DNA of 64,000 bases from Siderastrea siderea (lineage: Eukaryota > Cnidaria > Anthozoa > Scleractinia > Rhizangiidae), in assembly GCA_964030785.1 (NCBI GenBank), contig OZ034975.1, forward strand, positions 1,237,201-1,301,200, given 5' to 3'. Positions 13,262 to 23,241 of the stretch are shown piece after piece; positions within the stretch are counted from its first letter, which is position 1; every line of letters starts with the position of its first letter. The notes under the pieces are model-generated. The model searched no databases, had not been told where the DNA came from, and saw nothing but the letters and a program-made list of their open reading frames with translations. The position numbers and the translations under genes are program-made.

Positions 13262-14797
13262 TCACAGACTAGTAGAAATTCCGTTTTGGCTAGTAAGTTT
13301 TGCGCTTTCACTAGCCATTTTGGCTAGTGAAAATTTCAAAGCACTAAAGCACCGGATGGAAACCAAACTAAATATTGCTTCTGATGATTGGATCCCAAAA
13401 GCAAATTGAGTAAGCAGAAACTAAAACTTATTCCATAAAAGGATATCATAATGTTCGTATGATACTTGTTTTGTCCTCTCAACGTTTTTCCCTACTAATT
13501 CTTGTCTCAGGTGGCAACGTTTTCTCCGTCATTACTACGTTCAAATGAAATAAGCCGACTTCAGAACGTTTCACCATATGTTTCCTTCAAAGGTCCATTA
13601 GTGCGTTCATATGATATTTGTCTACACGTTAGTAGGTTCACACAATTATTGTTTAGTCTTCTGTTATCAACTTTTTTCCATTAATTGCTACGTTCGTACA
13701 ATGGTTTCTCTTTCCAGCGTTTCTCTTTACGTAACGCCTTCACAACGTTTCTCCGTACGTAAGTAGGTTTGTCGATTTATTAGTCTAGCCTAAATAAACT
13801 TCCTCGTCTTTAAAAATTTATTAGTCTAGCCTTCTCAACGTTTCTTTGTACGTTAGCACATTCGCACGACATTTTTCTGCTCTTCCTAAGGTTTTCAGTG
13901 TGTCGGTACATTCGTACGATAAGTCGACACTGCTTGGCGTTTCTCTGTACGTTACTATGTTCATATGGTATTAGTCTTGTCGTAAAAACGTTTATCCGTA
14001 TGTTAGTGCGATTTTAGTTGTCTCATTTACGTTTATTGTCCCACTGTAATAGTTCAGTTTGTCCGTTCAGCGTTCTTCCGTATGTTACACGTTCTTACAG
14101 AATTAGTTTTGTCTAATAACCTTTCTCCGTGAGTTAGTAGTTGCGTATTTTTAATTTATTAGTCTCTGTATTTTGGTACGTTGGCAGCGTTTCTCCCTAC
14201 TGTGGTGCATTTGCAACCAACGTGTTTGATATGACTTCTCAACGTTTCTCTGTACCTTAGTAAGTTCGATCCTTCTTAGTTTTTTCTGCTCAATGTTTCT
14301 CTACACTTAAATACGCTTATAATTTACTAGTCTTCTCTTGTAGATGTTTTTCCGTAAGTGAGTTGAGTGCTGTATCAGTCTTGTCTTTTTGACGTTTCTC
14401 CGTAACTCACAATGTTCGTACGTTAGTCTTGTCTTCCCAACGTTTCCCAACATGCTCATATAAGGTTAACCGTTCGAGTTATTTGTCATGATCTGACCGA
14501 AATGGGAAAGAGAAGCGTGAACTACATCGCGCCTTGGAATTTGCTCTGAAGGCACATAGTACTTTGCATTCGTGTGGGGATCTTTAACTGTTGGAAAGAA
14601 TAGTCAACATTCAAGTTCTTCACTGTTGAGATTACAGAGAGGCATGTTTACAGTACTTAACTCGGCGAAAAATTAGACACATTGAACACAGTATGAGATT
14701 ATGCAAAAAAAGTCTGGCTAGTGAAAATTTATTTTGGCTAGTGAAATCAAACCTCTCACTAGCCACTTGGCTACTAAGCTGAAAAGTTAGTCTCGAG
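13235..14797. mobile_element. hAT-like non-autonomous element, CAGGG termini
   Basis: The terminal inverted repeats read CAGGGCTCGAGACTAAC at the left and GTTAGTCTCGAGCCCTG at the right; their subterminal parts both carry variants of TTTTGGCTAGTGAAAATTT. CAGGG ends are typical of hAT elements. The flanks are G-rich (GGTGGG), so the target duplication cannot be measured exactly. No transposase is present. The interior is a degenerate tandem array (separate entry). Confidence 0.7.
13470..14455. repeat. Degenerate ~50-60-bp minisatellite inside the CAGGG element
   Basis: The motif CAACGTTTCTCCGTACGT, followed by TTAGTACGTTCGTACGAT and a TTAGTCTTGTCTT spacer, recurs more than a dozen times with substitutions and small indels. 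Unit length varies around 50-60 bp. It explains the absence of frames in this stretch. Confidence 0.7.
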
Positions 14798-15219
14798 CCC
14801 TGGTGGGGGTGTGCCACTGGGCCACAAAAACCCTTACCCTGTCCCAGACCAGGAAATTCTAATTTTCTGACCCTGTTCCAGACTAATGCCGAAAAAAGAT
14901 ATACCAGACTAAATACAGTTAAGGGCAGTAAAGGAATGTCTAGCTAATATGAGGTGTTTTGTAATCACCCCTATCATCTGGCAGATAGCAATCAAAAGAC
15001 CCTTTGTTTCTGGGGTCTAAGCGAGTCGCGAGTTGATTTCTGGGAAAATGATACCCTGTCTCAGGCCAGTGAACGGCGTTTTGTTATACCCTGTTCCAGA
15101 CTAAAATGTTCGAAAGAAAAGCATACCATGTCCAGCGGCACGTACCTATATAGCCCATATAAAGGAGTACCTACCCCCTTCCCCCCCCCCCACCCCGCCG
15201 GAGGGAATTGAAACACAAA

Positions 15220-16218
15220 ACATTGCAATTAGATTTATCAAAAAATTTGGAAAAAGCATGCACATGAAGTGAGCAAAAAAATTTCAAGAGGTATTGGGAT
15301 CTTATCTAAGCTAAGGCATTTTGTTACTAATGACATCCTTACTCAGTTATATTATTCGCTAGTTTATCCCTTTCTTACCTACGGCATAATTGTTTGGGGA
15401 AACACCTACACTACAACTCTTAAACCTATTGTAATTTTGCAAAAAAGGCAGTACGAATAATTACATTTTCCAAACGAGATGCACACTCCAGCCCCTTATT
15501 TTCACAGTTAGGCCTAATTAAATTCATGGATCTGGTTAGTATTCATACTGCCCTTTTTATGTTTCAGTATCATCATAACTTACTACCTAAAGCCTTTGAT
15601 AATTTCTTCTTAAGTATATCATCTAAACACAATTATAATACTAGGCTGGCATCAAAATCGACCTACTATATCAATCGTGTTAGAACTAATTATGGCAAAT
15701 TTAATTTACACTTTTCTGGTCCTTCCATCTGGAATAACTTGGATGAAGAACTAAAAAGTTTATCTCTACGCTCATTTAAGCAAACTATGAATAAGCATTA
15801 TTTAAGTACTTATGGTTAATGCTGGCTTAGTGTCTTAATTTCGTTTTCGCTCGTATGTAACTCACATAAACAAATTTTGGTTCAAACATTAACTGGTACT
15901 GTTTTTTTTTTCTTTCTTTCTCATTTTTTTCTCATTTTTTCCCTGTTTCTTTTTTCTACTATTTATCAATTACTATTTATACATACTTAGTTACATTGTA
16001 CTTAATTACTTAATACTTGTCTTATTTTACTTCGTCTTGTTTTTTAGTCATGTACAACCTGGTCAAAGCAATTTAATTTTTTTTTTGTAACTACTCAGCT
16101 CGTTTAGTTTATTTCTATTCTGGGTAGTTTTTTTTGCCTATTTTAGTTAATTTATTTTATGCTGTAATTATTTCTATTTATTTTGGCAAAATAAAATGGT
16201 TGTTGTTGTTGTTGTCAA
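15220..16218 (+). pseudogene. 5'-truncated CR1/L2-like LINE, 3' end of ORF2
   Basis: The frame from about 15225 reads WKKHAHEVSKKISRGIGI and continues through a Tyr/Leu-rich stretch ending PFLTYGIIVWGNTY. This is the conserved C-terminal region after the reverse-transcriptase domain of CR1/L2/Rex-type non-LTR retrotransposons. One frameshift at an A-run near 15440 (QKR to KKAVRIITF) splits it. The second segment (15526-15819) ends in a stop after FKQTMNKHYLSTYG. The 3' untranslated part is T-rich and ends with AATAAAATGG and (TTG)n at 16190-16216, a usual 3' tail for this class. The element is dead: 5'-truncated and frameshifted. Confidence 0.85.
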
Positions 16219-16420
16219 CTGAGTTGATAAGGTTTAAATTAGCCACCGTAAAGAGATTGAAAGCTGACGTTTCGAGCGTTAGCCCTTCGTCAGAGCGAAT
16301 TGCTCTGACGTGGCCGATTTACTTTATCAATTCAGTTGATAAATCCAAAGTTTTGTCTTCAATGGAAGCTTTCTTTGCAATTTTCAGTCACATAAACACG
16401 ACTGGTCAATAGTCTAGTCA
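16219..16420. mobile_element. Penelope-like element fragment (terminal region)
   Basis: Directly after the LINE tail lies a segment with paired copies of the palindrome-like ATCAAcTgAGTTGATAA (16216-16230 and 16324-16341). Between them is the block GACGTTTCGAGCGTTAGCCC TTCGTCAGAGC. This block resembles terminal repeats of Penelope-like retroelements in marine invertebrates and, on the minus strand, forms a hammerhead-like motif. No reverse transcriptase is nearby. The assignment is an inference from motif memory and the ribozyme-like core. Confidence 0.4.
16263..16296 (-). ncRNA. Hammerhead-ribozyme-like motif
   Basis: Read on the minus strand the order is GCT, then core CTGACGA (16287-16293), then a potential helix II (GGGC, loop TAAC, GCTC), then GAAA (16270-16273), then a two-base-pair helix III ACGT, then the cleavage triplet GTC, then AGC pairing with the initial GCT as helix I. 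This is the order expected for a type I hammerhead with a minimal helix III, as reported for Penelope-like elements. One extra A separates CTGACGA from helix II, and helix I has only three certain pairs. Activity is untested. Confidence 0.4.
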
Positions 16421-16500
16421 ATATTCAATCTGTATAACTAGAGTAGACGTATTTGAGTATTTCTTACCGGAAAGTAGCCGGACATTGAGAGCGCACACAG

Positions 16501-16872
16501 GGAGCCCTCACATCAAATATGTAGACATGAATAAAAGATTTAAGTTTGCATACCTCAGTTGGATGGTCGACTCTTTGATCTGGGAGGGCGGCCATTTTGA
16601 AAAGTTCCGGCGCGGTCATCTTTTGCAGGTCTGGGACCTAGAATCCTTCGGAAATCATTCGTATGCACTTTCGTTTACTCTTTATTATTCTCGGCGGGCG
16701 ATCGGAAAATCCGAAAAAACTCCGAACTTATTCACTGGGTCCCAGATCTCGAAAAGAAGACTGCGCCGGACTTACTCAAAATGGCCGCCCTCCCCGATCA
16801 AACACACGAACAACAAAGGTAAGCAAACTTCATTCTTTTATTCATGTCTACGTATTTGATGTGAGGGCCTCC
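16501..16872. mobile_element. Long fold-back element, about 370 bp
   Basis: The left arm starts GGAGCCCTCACATCAAATAT and continues through GTAGACATGAATAAAAG, GGGAGGGCGGCCATTTTGA and CAGGTCTGGGACC. The right arm repeats these in inverted order: GGTCCCAGAT, TCAAAATGGCCGCCCTCCC, CTTTTATTCATGTCTAC, ATTTGATGTGAGGGCC. About 100 bp of spacer lies in the middle. The arms are 130-150 bp. The overlapping frames at 16485-16887 are by-products of the palindrome. Confidence 0.7.
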
Positions 16873-17120
16873 TATGAGGGCAGTTAGTTAATATTTAGTT
16901 ACAGGTGAGTCCTCATAACACGAATCGACAGGGGAAAAATACACATGGACAAAAAAGTTTGAGTGTTCGGGGGTAAAAATACTGTAATAAGTTTATAGTG
17001 AAACAGAGGCCGAGTGTCTTTTGTCCCGAGACAGTTAGAGCTCGAGCTAATTGTATTAGTACTATCTAGTGAATAAGTAATTAGCTGTTTAATGCAAGGC
17101 GTTTTTTACGGATCCCTGTT

Positions 17121-17325
17121 GGGCCATCGAAAACTTACGCCCGATTTTTATTTTCCCGACTTTTTTCTAATCTTAGCTTGTTTCTCGACTTCTTTTTCTG
17201 ACTTTTTTCCGACCTTTTCCTACACTGCTTGTTTTGTAGTTAAACCTCTGACAGTGTCAAAATGGCGAGAAAAAAAAGTCGGAAAATAGGGAAAATGAAA
17301 ATCGGGCGTAAATTTTCGATGGCGC
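17121..17325. mobile_element. MITE, about 205 bp
   Basis: Inverted repeats of about 45 bp: the left GGGCCATCGAAAACTTACGC CCGATTTTTATTTTCCCGAC is matched by a right arm ending CGGGCGTAAATTTTCGATGGC. No coding capacity. The target duplication is not clear. Confidence 0.65.
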
Positions 17326-17534
17326 TAGCATGAGGGATGACGAGGCCTGTTAGCTAACCGACTATTGACAAAGTAGCAAACGGATTGGTCACGAGGGCGC
17401 AGTGCATTGGCCTATAGACAGCGCTTAGCAGCGTTGCCATCTTGTTATGCAGTTTTTTTAAGCTTTTTGATTTTAATAATAACCTCTATTCTTTTAAATC
17501 CGTTTTCGGCAGACGTTCAGTTAAATCCACTTCG

Positions 17535-17580
17535 GTAGCACGTAAAATTTACTCAACAGTGGAAACATCCACCTTCAGTC
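17535..17580. repeat. Half-element related to the TTAA MITE at 26462
   Basis: CACGTAAAATTTACTCAACAGTGGAAACATCCACCTT matches the right arm of the 239-bp element at 26462-26700 with a few substitutions, so it is probably a truncated family member. Confidence 0.5.
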
Positions 17581-17679
17581 CGATAACGCAGTACGAAAAC
17601 CATTTATGATTGTCAGAGTTTTCCTCACATAATGAAAGATTGAAAACTAAAAACTGACCCGTAAAAAGACGTTGAGAAG

Positions 17680-17830
17680 GTAGACTACGAGCAGTCTCTC
17701 TTTCCATTCAGAGATAGAGCACAAAAGCGCAAGCGAACGAACACAAGCATCGCCTGCCGCGCGGAAACTACACACGCGCGTCGCGTTTCCACGCGGCAGG
17801 CGATTTTCGCAGTTTTCGCACTCGCTCGCG
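17680..17830. repeat. GC-rich dispersed repeat with 18-bp hairpin
   Basis: Begins with GACTACGAGCAGTCTCTCTT and contains a hairpin whose arms are CGCCTGCCGCGCGGAAAC and GTTTCCACGCGGCAGGCG. A related end, AGAGACTACTCGCAGTCT, appears inverted at 31962-31979 beside another CpG-rich stretch, so this is a family. Confidence 0.55.
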
Positions 17831-17867
17831 TGTTCTTTTCATTCGACTACCGTATTTACTCGATCTC

Positions 17868-18093
17868 AGGCCCAGTTCAGACGCCGTACCTCTCATGTGC
17901 CGTACCAAATACATCTGCGCTCCGAGGTCGTATTCATCGGCAAGCTTTGCCGTACCCTGAGATTTTGCCCTGCCTAATTGAAATCTGTCGAAAAAAAACT
18001 GTTTCGGACACCGTACCACTGCCAAATAACTACGCACTACTTGGTACGGCACATCAGAGTCAGAATGAGAGGTACGGCGTGTGAAATGGGCCT
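17868..18093. mobile_element. MITE, 226 bp, nested in another repeat
   Basis: Inverted repeats: left AGGCCCAGTTCAGACGCCGT ACCTCTCATGTGCCGTACC, and right GGTACGGCACATCAGAG followed by GAGAGGTACGGCGTGTGAAATGGGCCT. It interrupts a repeat whose left part reads CCGTATTTACTCGAT and whose right part resumes as TAGGCGCCGCGG. The frames on both strands here are artefacts of the inverted repeat. Confidence 0.65.
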
Positions 18094-18648
18094 AGGCGCC
18101 GCGGTGCGCGCACTTTAAATTTTTAGTGTTTCACTTGTGCGGCTCTTTTTCGTGGGCGGCGTTTATTTGAGGGCGGCGCTCTTTGAAAAATTCATAACAT
18201 TTGTAAACGATAACAAGCAGATGTCAACCGAAAAAAGAGATAATAATGAAATATACCCAATTCGAACTGAAAAATATTGTAATACAGGAGAATACGAGGT
18301 TGGTTTAGATTGAGTTGTACCATGCTTGTTTTTTAGTTTGGCTCCTGCAACAACTCAGTCTGATGATGCTTCGATTAAGCACCACAGTGTTGTGAATGAG
18401 TGCCGCGACTATTGGAGGGCGGCGCTTAATTGGGGAGGAGTAAATACATCTCGTAGTCTACTAAGATTGATCAATAGTAGCCAATCACAGACCACAACGA
18501 TAAGATCAGCTCACACGGCGATGTATTCAATGCACTGAAAACCGACATTCGTCAGTTCACTCACCACAACCGTGGAAAATTTCAGCTTTCATTTACGGTT
18601 CACTACAGATTGCAAACTTGGTAGTTGACGGAAACAGCCAAGCAGATA

Positions 18649-19662
18649 ATGTGGCTTAATGGAGAGGCTAATGTCACCAGCGAGAAGGAGACAATTTGCC
18701 CCGGGATACACCTCACACAAAACCAATGGCTACCTGAATGGAACGAACATTACCTCCAACCTAACGGCCTAGGACACCGCTACGATTACATCTCCGACTA
18801 TGAGTGTGTCTTCAATCACCCTATCGATCACTGGGGAAATGAAGACTTGCAAGACGATCAGACACGCTGGAAAAATCTCCAAAAAGCCAAAAGAGAAGGA
18901 ACAACTCTACGAATCGACAATCTAGCTCACTACACAAAACCTGAAGCTGCCGAACAGATAGTTAATACAAACGGCTTCAGGGGTGGACAGAAGAAAATCA
19001 ATGAAATCAAATACCCTACATACAGGCATAATTTTAAAGCAAAGTTCTCTTGGTGGAGTCCTATATTTTCTTCACATGATATAGCAAATGTGCGTGACCA
19101 TCTTGGAGGAGTTATACAGCCGTTTATTGGGCAAGGAGATGACCAACAAGCGTTGCAGAATCAGTTCGCAACCTCTGATGCTTTCCGGCCAAACCAACGG
19201 TATGGAAGAAGGTTATTTCAGTATGGAATTAACGATTTGTGTCAGTATTATCAAGACCAAGTCGGCGACGAGTTAAGATATAAAATATTGGGAACGTTCG
19301 GCTACAAGCAGGAAATAATGCATGCTGTTCTTGTCTGCAGCTGACCAAATGGCACTGGTCGGTTTGCAGCCTATCCTGACGTGTTAACACCGGCGGAAGA
19401 TGTTAACAACGAAGCTGTCATTACACGCAATGATGATGGCAACTGGATTTGGAGACCCCAAACGACAGCAACTGAGATTAGACGTCTCCGAGCTCATCAA
19501 TGGCAAGAATATCCCATGTATCGTAGATGGGAACACGTGGCCTTCGCCTTTCACATCCCTGACGAAGGGGGAGAGTACGGCGTGATGATGGTTGACGATC
19601 CTGGAGATCATCAGTGGGAAATCAACACCGAGGAGGGTCTGCTGTACCTTAAAGGGGCATAG
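18649..19662 (+). pseudogene. Lineage-restricted gene A, copy 1, interrupted by one TGA
   Basis: An uninterrupted frame runs from 18625, just after a TAG, to TGA at 19342-19344 and continues in the same frame to TAG at 19660. The first ATG is 18649, so the product would be about 337 residues if the TGA were read as sense; otherwise it is 231. No signal peptide or membrane segment is visible, so it is probably soluble. Residues after the first ~95 contain IDNLAHYTKPEAAEQIV, then SWWSPIF, DLCQYYQDQ, DELRYKILG and, after the TGA, RRWEHVAFAFHIPD. The HYT-x-x-x-AA-x-x-I pattern recalls the first strand and helix of ADP-ribosyltransferase-fold proteins, but this is only a hint and no catalytic set can be confirmed. 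In copy 2 the codon at the TGA position is CAA. The gene was not recognised. It may be a recent pseudogene, a polymorphic null allele or a sequencing error. Confidence 0.6.
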
Positions 19663-20797
19663 TCACGCTATTTTAGTTCACTTTAAAAATAACAAAATAT
19701 GTCCTCACATCAATGAACGCCCACAAATAATGGTCTAATTTTGTTACCAAAGACTATATTACTCCACTGAAACTATTTTCTGTTGCCTGTTGCTACGGAT
19801 GGCACGGATGGAAATGGATTGCAATTTGAAAAAATTAGGCTAAACCTTTCAAATTCTTTCAGCGTGTCGACATTAAATCGATACTTAATGGTCATGGTTT
19901 GTTTTCTCTTAATGAAATTAAGTTAATATGTTCCTTTAAATGTTCAAACACAATGTTGGGCATGGATAAAGTTAACTACCGATAATTTTAGCACAGTTTT
20001 GACCAGAAATCTGCGAAATCCTCGTGACCATGCCCCTTTAAGGTAGCACGTGACCCACAGCAAGCCTTTTTACTGTGATGTTTTTATTGTTTCGTGATTT
20101 CTTAGTTTAACCTGCATGCGAACACACTTTTTAAACCAAGCGATGAATACGCGAATTTCAAAAACGCTTGTGACCAGTCAGAACGAACACTAAGAACCTC
20201 AGTCACTATAAATGTCTATCATACTTAGGAGTCAATACGTCCCACTACAAACTAAAATTAGCTGCTTTTATTGGTGGAAGAGGAATCTAAGAATTCCCTT
20301 CCCTCCAACCTCCCTAGCTATTTGCAGGAGGTATCAAATTCTAATGTATTTCATTGAGAAAGCTTGATAAAATTGAAGTTCAGAGGATCATGCAGTCATG
20401 TCATCGGCTGAGGAACTTTGAGGACGTTGTCAGACATTTGTTACTATCGTACTTTTACTTGCAACATTAATTACGAATAAGCGATTAGTTTGTATTTGCT
20501 TTTTCAGTTATCCGTATAAACATCTAACAAACGTCTACAAACGTATCTAACAAACCTAGACAAAATGATAAGATAGTATCTAATTATCTATATATATGAC
20601 TCTCTATTTTGTTATGCGTAAACTCTCCTGTTTCTGATGGTTTTAGTTATCGCTTTGTGTATGTCACCCTCGAAGCATCTATTTTGGCTACAACTTCGGT
20701 CTCGAGTGTTGGAAGATTTTTCCCCTTTCCCCCAAACCAATATTGCATGATCGGTAAATTTACCAACAAAATAAGTCAACGGTTGTAGGTGTTACCT
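19663..20797. other. Spacer downstream of gene A copy 1
   Basis: No gene is seen. The segment near 20655-20770 (CTTCGGTCTCGAGTGTTG, CCCCTTTCCCCCAAACCAAT ATTG) matches DNA at 23785-23905 downstream of copy 2, showing that the spacer belongs to the tandem duplication. Confidence 0.55.
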
Positions 20798-20936
20798 CAG
20801 CATAGACCCAGGCTCTCTTCCCGCTCACTCGACACTTGGCACGAAATGTGACGTCACGGATTGACGAACCGTTCGGTTACGTCACGACATTTCGCGCCAA
20901 GTCGAGCGGGAGGAAAACACCAGGGTACTATGCTGA
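20798..20936. mobile_element. hAT-like MITE, 139 bp
   Basis: Inverted ends are CAGCATAG at the left and CTATGCTG at the right. Long internal arms include CTCGACACTTGGCACGAAAT and ATTTCGCGCCAAGTCGAGCG. The element is flanked by a 7-8-bp direct repeat TGTTACC(T) (20790-20797 and 20937-20944). CAG ends with an ~8-bp duplication fit hAT. The arms contain GTGACGTCAC and TTACGTCACG, CRE-like sequences. It is absent from the equivalent place beside copy 2. Confidence 0.7.
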
Positions 20937-20944
20937 TGTTACCT

Positions 20945-21963
20945 CACCACAAACTTAGGGGTGCCTAAAGGGTACGCCTGGGTACGTATATCATCGAGTG
21001 TGTAAGAAATGTAGTAAAAAAACCACTTATATCAACTTGCAGAATTCTCAGCCAGCCTGCTAAAAGGGTTCTTTTATGTCTGGTGTAATTAGTCACAGGC
21101 CTACCATTCACCGTTTGCGTGGTGGGCTGTGCTATAAGATGCGTGTCACTAAAATGAATTAGAACAATCAATTTGCTTGCAATTTTAACACCACCGTTGA
21201 GTCTGCTCGAGTAAACCCCATAACTAATCGTGACTTGCCATTTTAAGGTTTGGAACTTCTCCTTTAGGTTTGTTGGTTAAAACAACCATGGAAACCGCAT
21301 CCTCCATTTTCGACCCCGAGACTGACTATGTGCAAAACAGAAGACGTCCAGGGTGGACTTTCCGCTCGAATTTGAGATAATCTAAATGAGCACTCTAGGC
21401 ACTTACTTGAGTGAGTGTGTAGACACACACCGTGTTTTGCGTCGGGTGATATAAATATTTTGCTCTAGGGTTGCATTTATCACAAAGCACCCATGCCGAG
21501 CTATGAAGATCCTTTGTGAGCCCTGTTTTAGAGGGGTTTTTTTTTCACTCTTTTTCATATATATTTTTTGTTTTTTAAAGTGGGGGAGGGAGGGGGGGGG
21601 AATGTTTTCAAACAAGGAAATACGCCTGTAAGGAATGTGATACTCCCTGAGGAGTTTATCTCAATGGTGGTTTGATGAAACCCTACGTCATTAAAATGCG
21701 TCGATTTGCTTTTTTTTTCTAATTAGTCTCTAGTCTGTAGTGCTATCGAGCTCTGCGAGTGAATCATCAGCCGTTCAAATGTTGGGTGGTATGGACATAG
21801 ACTAACAAAATCAAGGCGAGGCACCTTGAAGTAAGTGTTCATTTTTTGTTTCTAAAAGAACAAATTGTTGTAGCTTCTTTAGTTTCTTGAGTCTTAAGAT
21901 ATTGGCACAAGTTTTGTAGGAAAAAAGCATGTATTTGATTTTGAAGAGATAAGTGCTTGACTG
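20945..21963. other. Spacer between gene A copies
   Basis: No gene is recognised. DNA at about 21655-21725 (GTGGTTTGATGAAACCCT, then AAAATGCGTCGATTT) matches 23950-24015 beyond copy 2. A poly-T and poly-G tract lies at 21537-21601. Confidence 0.5.
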
Positions 21964-23241
21964 GTGAACTGTTCAGAGAGACAAGGGACACCTATAGCCA
22001 TCACTAATGTCGCCCTCTACACGCGCCCGGAAGCTGCCCCACAGATAGTTAATTCCAACGACTTCACAGGTAAAATGAAGAAAATCAACGAGAACGAAGA
22101 AGCCAGGCTCTCTTGGTGGAGTCCCATATTTACCTCAGATGATAAGACAAATGTCCGTGACCGTCTTGGAGAAGTTATGCAGCCGTTTATTGGCGAAAAC
22201 GATAACAAATCAATTTGCGTCGTCAGATGCGTTCCGGCCAAATGTATGGCGGTATGGAAACAGGTTATTTCAGTACTGTCGCGTTCCCAGTGTCGTAGAC
22301 GCGTGGCGTTAGGCATTGGAGTTCGCCAGGTCAACCACAGTGAAGTACTAGGCGGTCAGCAAGATTTAACTCGTTTATTAGAATCAGGCTAGTCCGACTA
22401 TTTACAGCACTTGCGGTGAAAACTAGAAGAGAAAATGTGCGATTTCTAAGTTAAAAGAAACGAAAGCTACAATTTTGCTCCGTGAAATAAAACAAAGAAA
22501 AAGAAACTACAAAATTTACAAGCGTGACTTACGTCTGATCTTGACTCCGCGGGTTAAAAGGACTCCAAAACTCCTACAGTTGTAATTACTCCGATAGCTC
22601 CTCACGGTGAGAGTGACTCCTTACAACTGAATAAACGTGCTTGGGAAAAACTATTCTAATGCATACCTCTCTGACGTAAAGGAAATAAAAATGAATAAAG
22701 CTTTGTACGGCTAGCCAAAAAACGGATTTTCAGTGATCACGTAATAAAATAAAACAAAGCTACACTGTACTATTAAGCAAAAACAAGCAGTCCTTGAATA
22801 AGTCCAAGAGTCTTTGTTCACGGATAACGTCACAACTACAGAATTAAAGATTTGTGCCAGTATTATCAAAACCAAGTCGACGAGTTAAGATACAAAATAT
22901 TGGGAATGTTCTCTTACAAAGTTGAAGTAATGCATGCCGTTCTTGTCTGCAGCCAAGCAAATGGGGCTGGTCGGTTTGCAGCCTATCCTGACGTGTTAAC
23001 ACCGGTGGAAGAGGTTAAAAACGAAGCTGTTATAACACGCGATGTTCTTGGCAGCTGGATTTGGAGACCCCAACCGACAGCCACTGAGATTACGCGTCTA
23101 AAAATTTGCCAGCAAAATTATCCCAAGTATCGTAGATGGGAACATTTAGCCTTCACCTTTCACATCCCTGACGAATGGGGAAAGAACGGCATGATGATGG
23201 TTGCGAATCCTGGAGAACATCAGCTGGAAATACGTTACTGA
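21964..23241 (+). pseudogene. Gene A, copy 2, broken paralogue
   Basis: Homology to copy 1 begins near 21985. It covers ALYTRPEAAPQIVNSNDF and LSWWSPIF, then a net 14-nt deletion near 22200-22220 shifts the frame. At 22276 a 558-bp solo LTR interrupts the frame inside the codons for F-Q-Y. Homology resumes at 22840 (DLCQYYQNQ) and runs through ELRYKILGMF, MHAVLVCSQANG, SWIWRPQ and RRWEHLAFTFHIPD to a premature stop at 23239-23241, about 16 codons short of the copy 1 end. The first ~95 residues of copy 1 have no counterpart here. Function is unknown. The copy cannot make the full protein; its two halves preserve sequence enough to show that the TGA of copy 1 replaces a CAA codon. Confidence 0.75.
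22277..22834 (+). mobile_element. Solo LTR of an LTR retrotransposon, 558 bp
   Basis: The insertion begins TGTCGCG and ends GTCACA, the usual TG...CA termini. It is flanked by 5-bp near-identical direct repeats, AGTAC (22272-22276) and ACTAC (22835-22839). Comparison with copy 1 shows that the host sequence reads straight across once the insert and one repeat are removed. AATAAAATAAAA near 22743 could be the LTR polyadenylation signal. No gag or pol is present, so it is a solo LTR left by recombination between the two ends. Which LTR superfamily it belongs to cannot be told, and the plus orientation is inferred from the polyadenylation-like signal. Confidence 0.75.

Larger units (their letters stand above)
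13190..15200. repeat. Coral-type dispersed repeat, split by a nested insertion
   Basis: The left fragment (to about 13230) ends ACTTGCCAAAAACTTGGGTG. The right fragment resumes after 14801 with GTGGGGGTGTGCCACTGGGC, continues through CCCTTACCCTGTCCCAGACC and ends in poly-C near 15180-15196. The two fragments join sensibly once the CAGGG-ended element between them is removed. The frame at 14954-15211 belongs to this repeat and is not a gene. Confidence 0.6.

Noticed and set aside
22272..22840. Insert in gene A copy 2 as an intron
   Set aside because: The boundaries are TG...CA with a 5-bp duplication. A GT-AG reading would leave a stop codon and lose the GG present in copy 1, so a solo LTR fits better.
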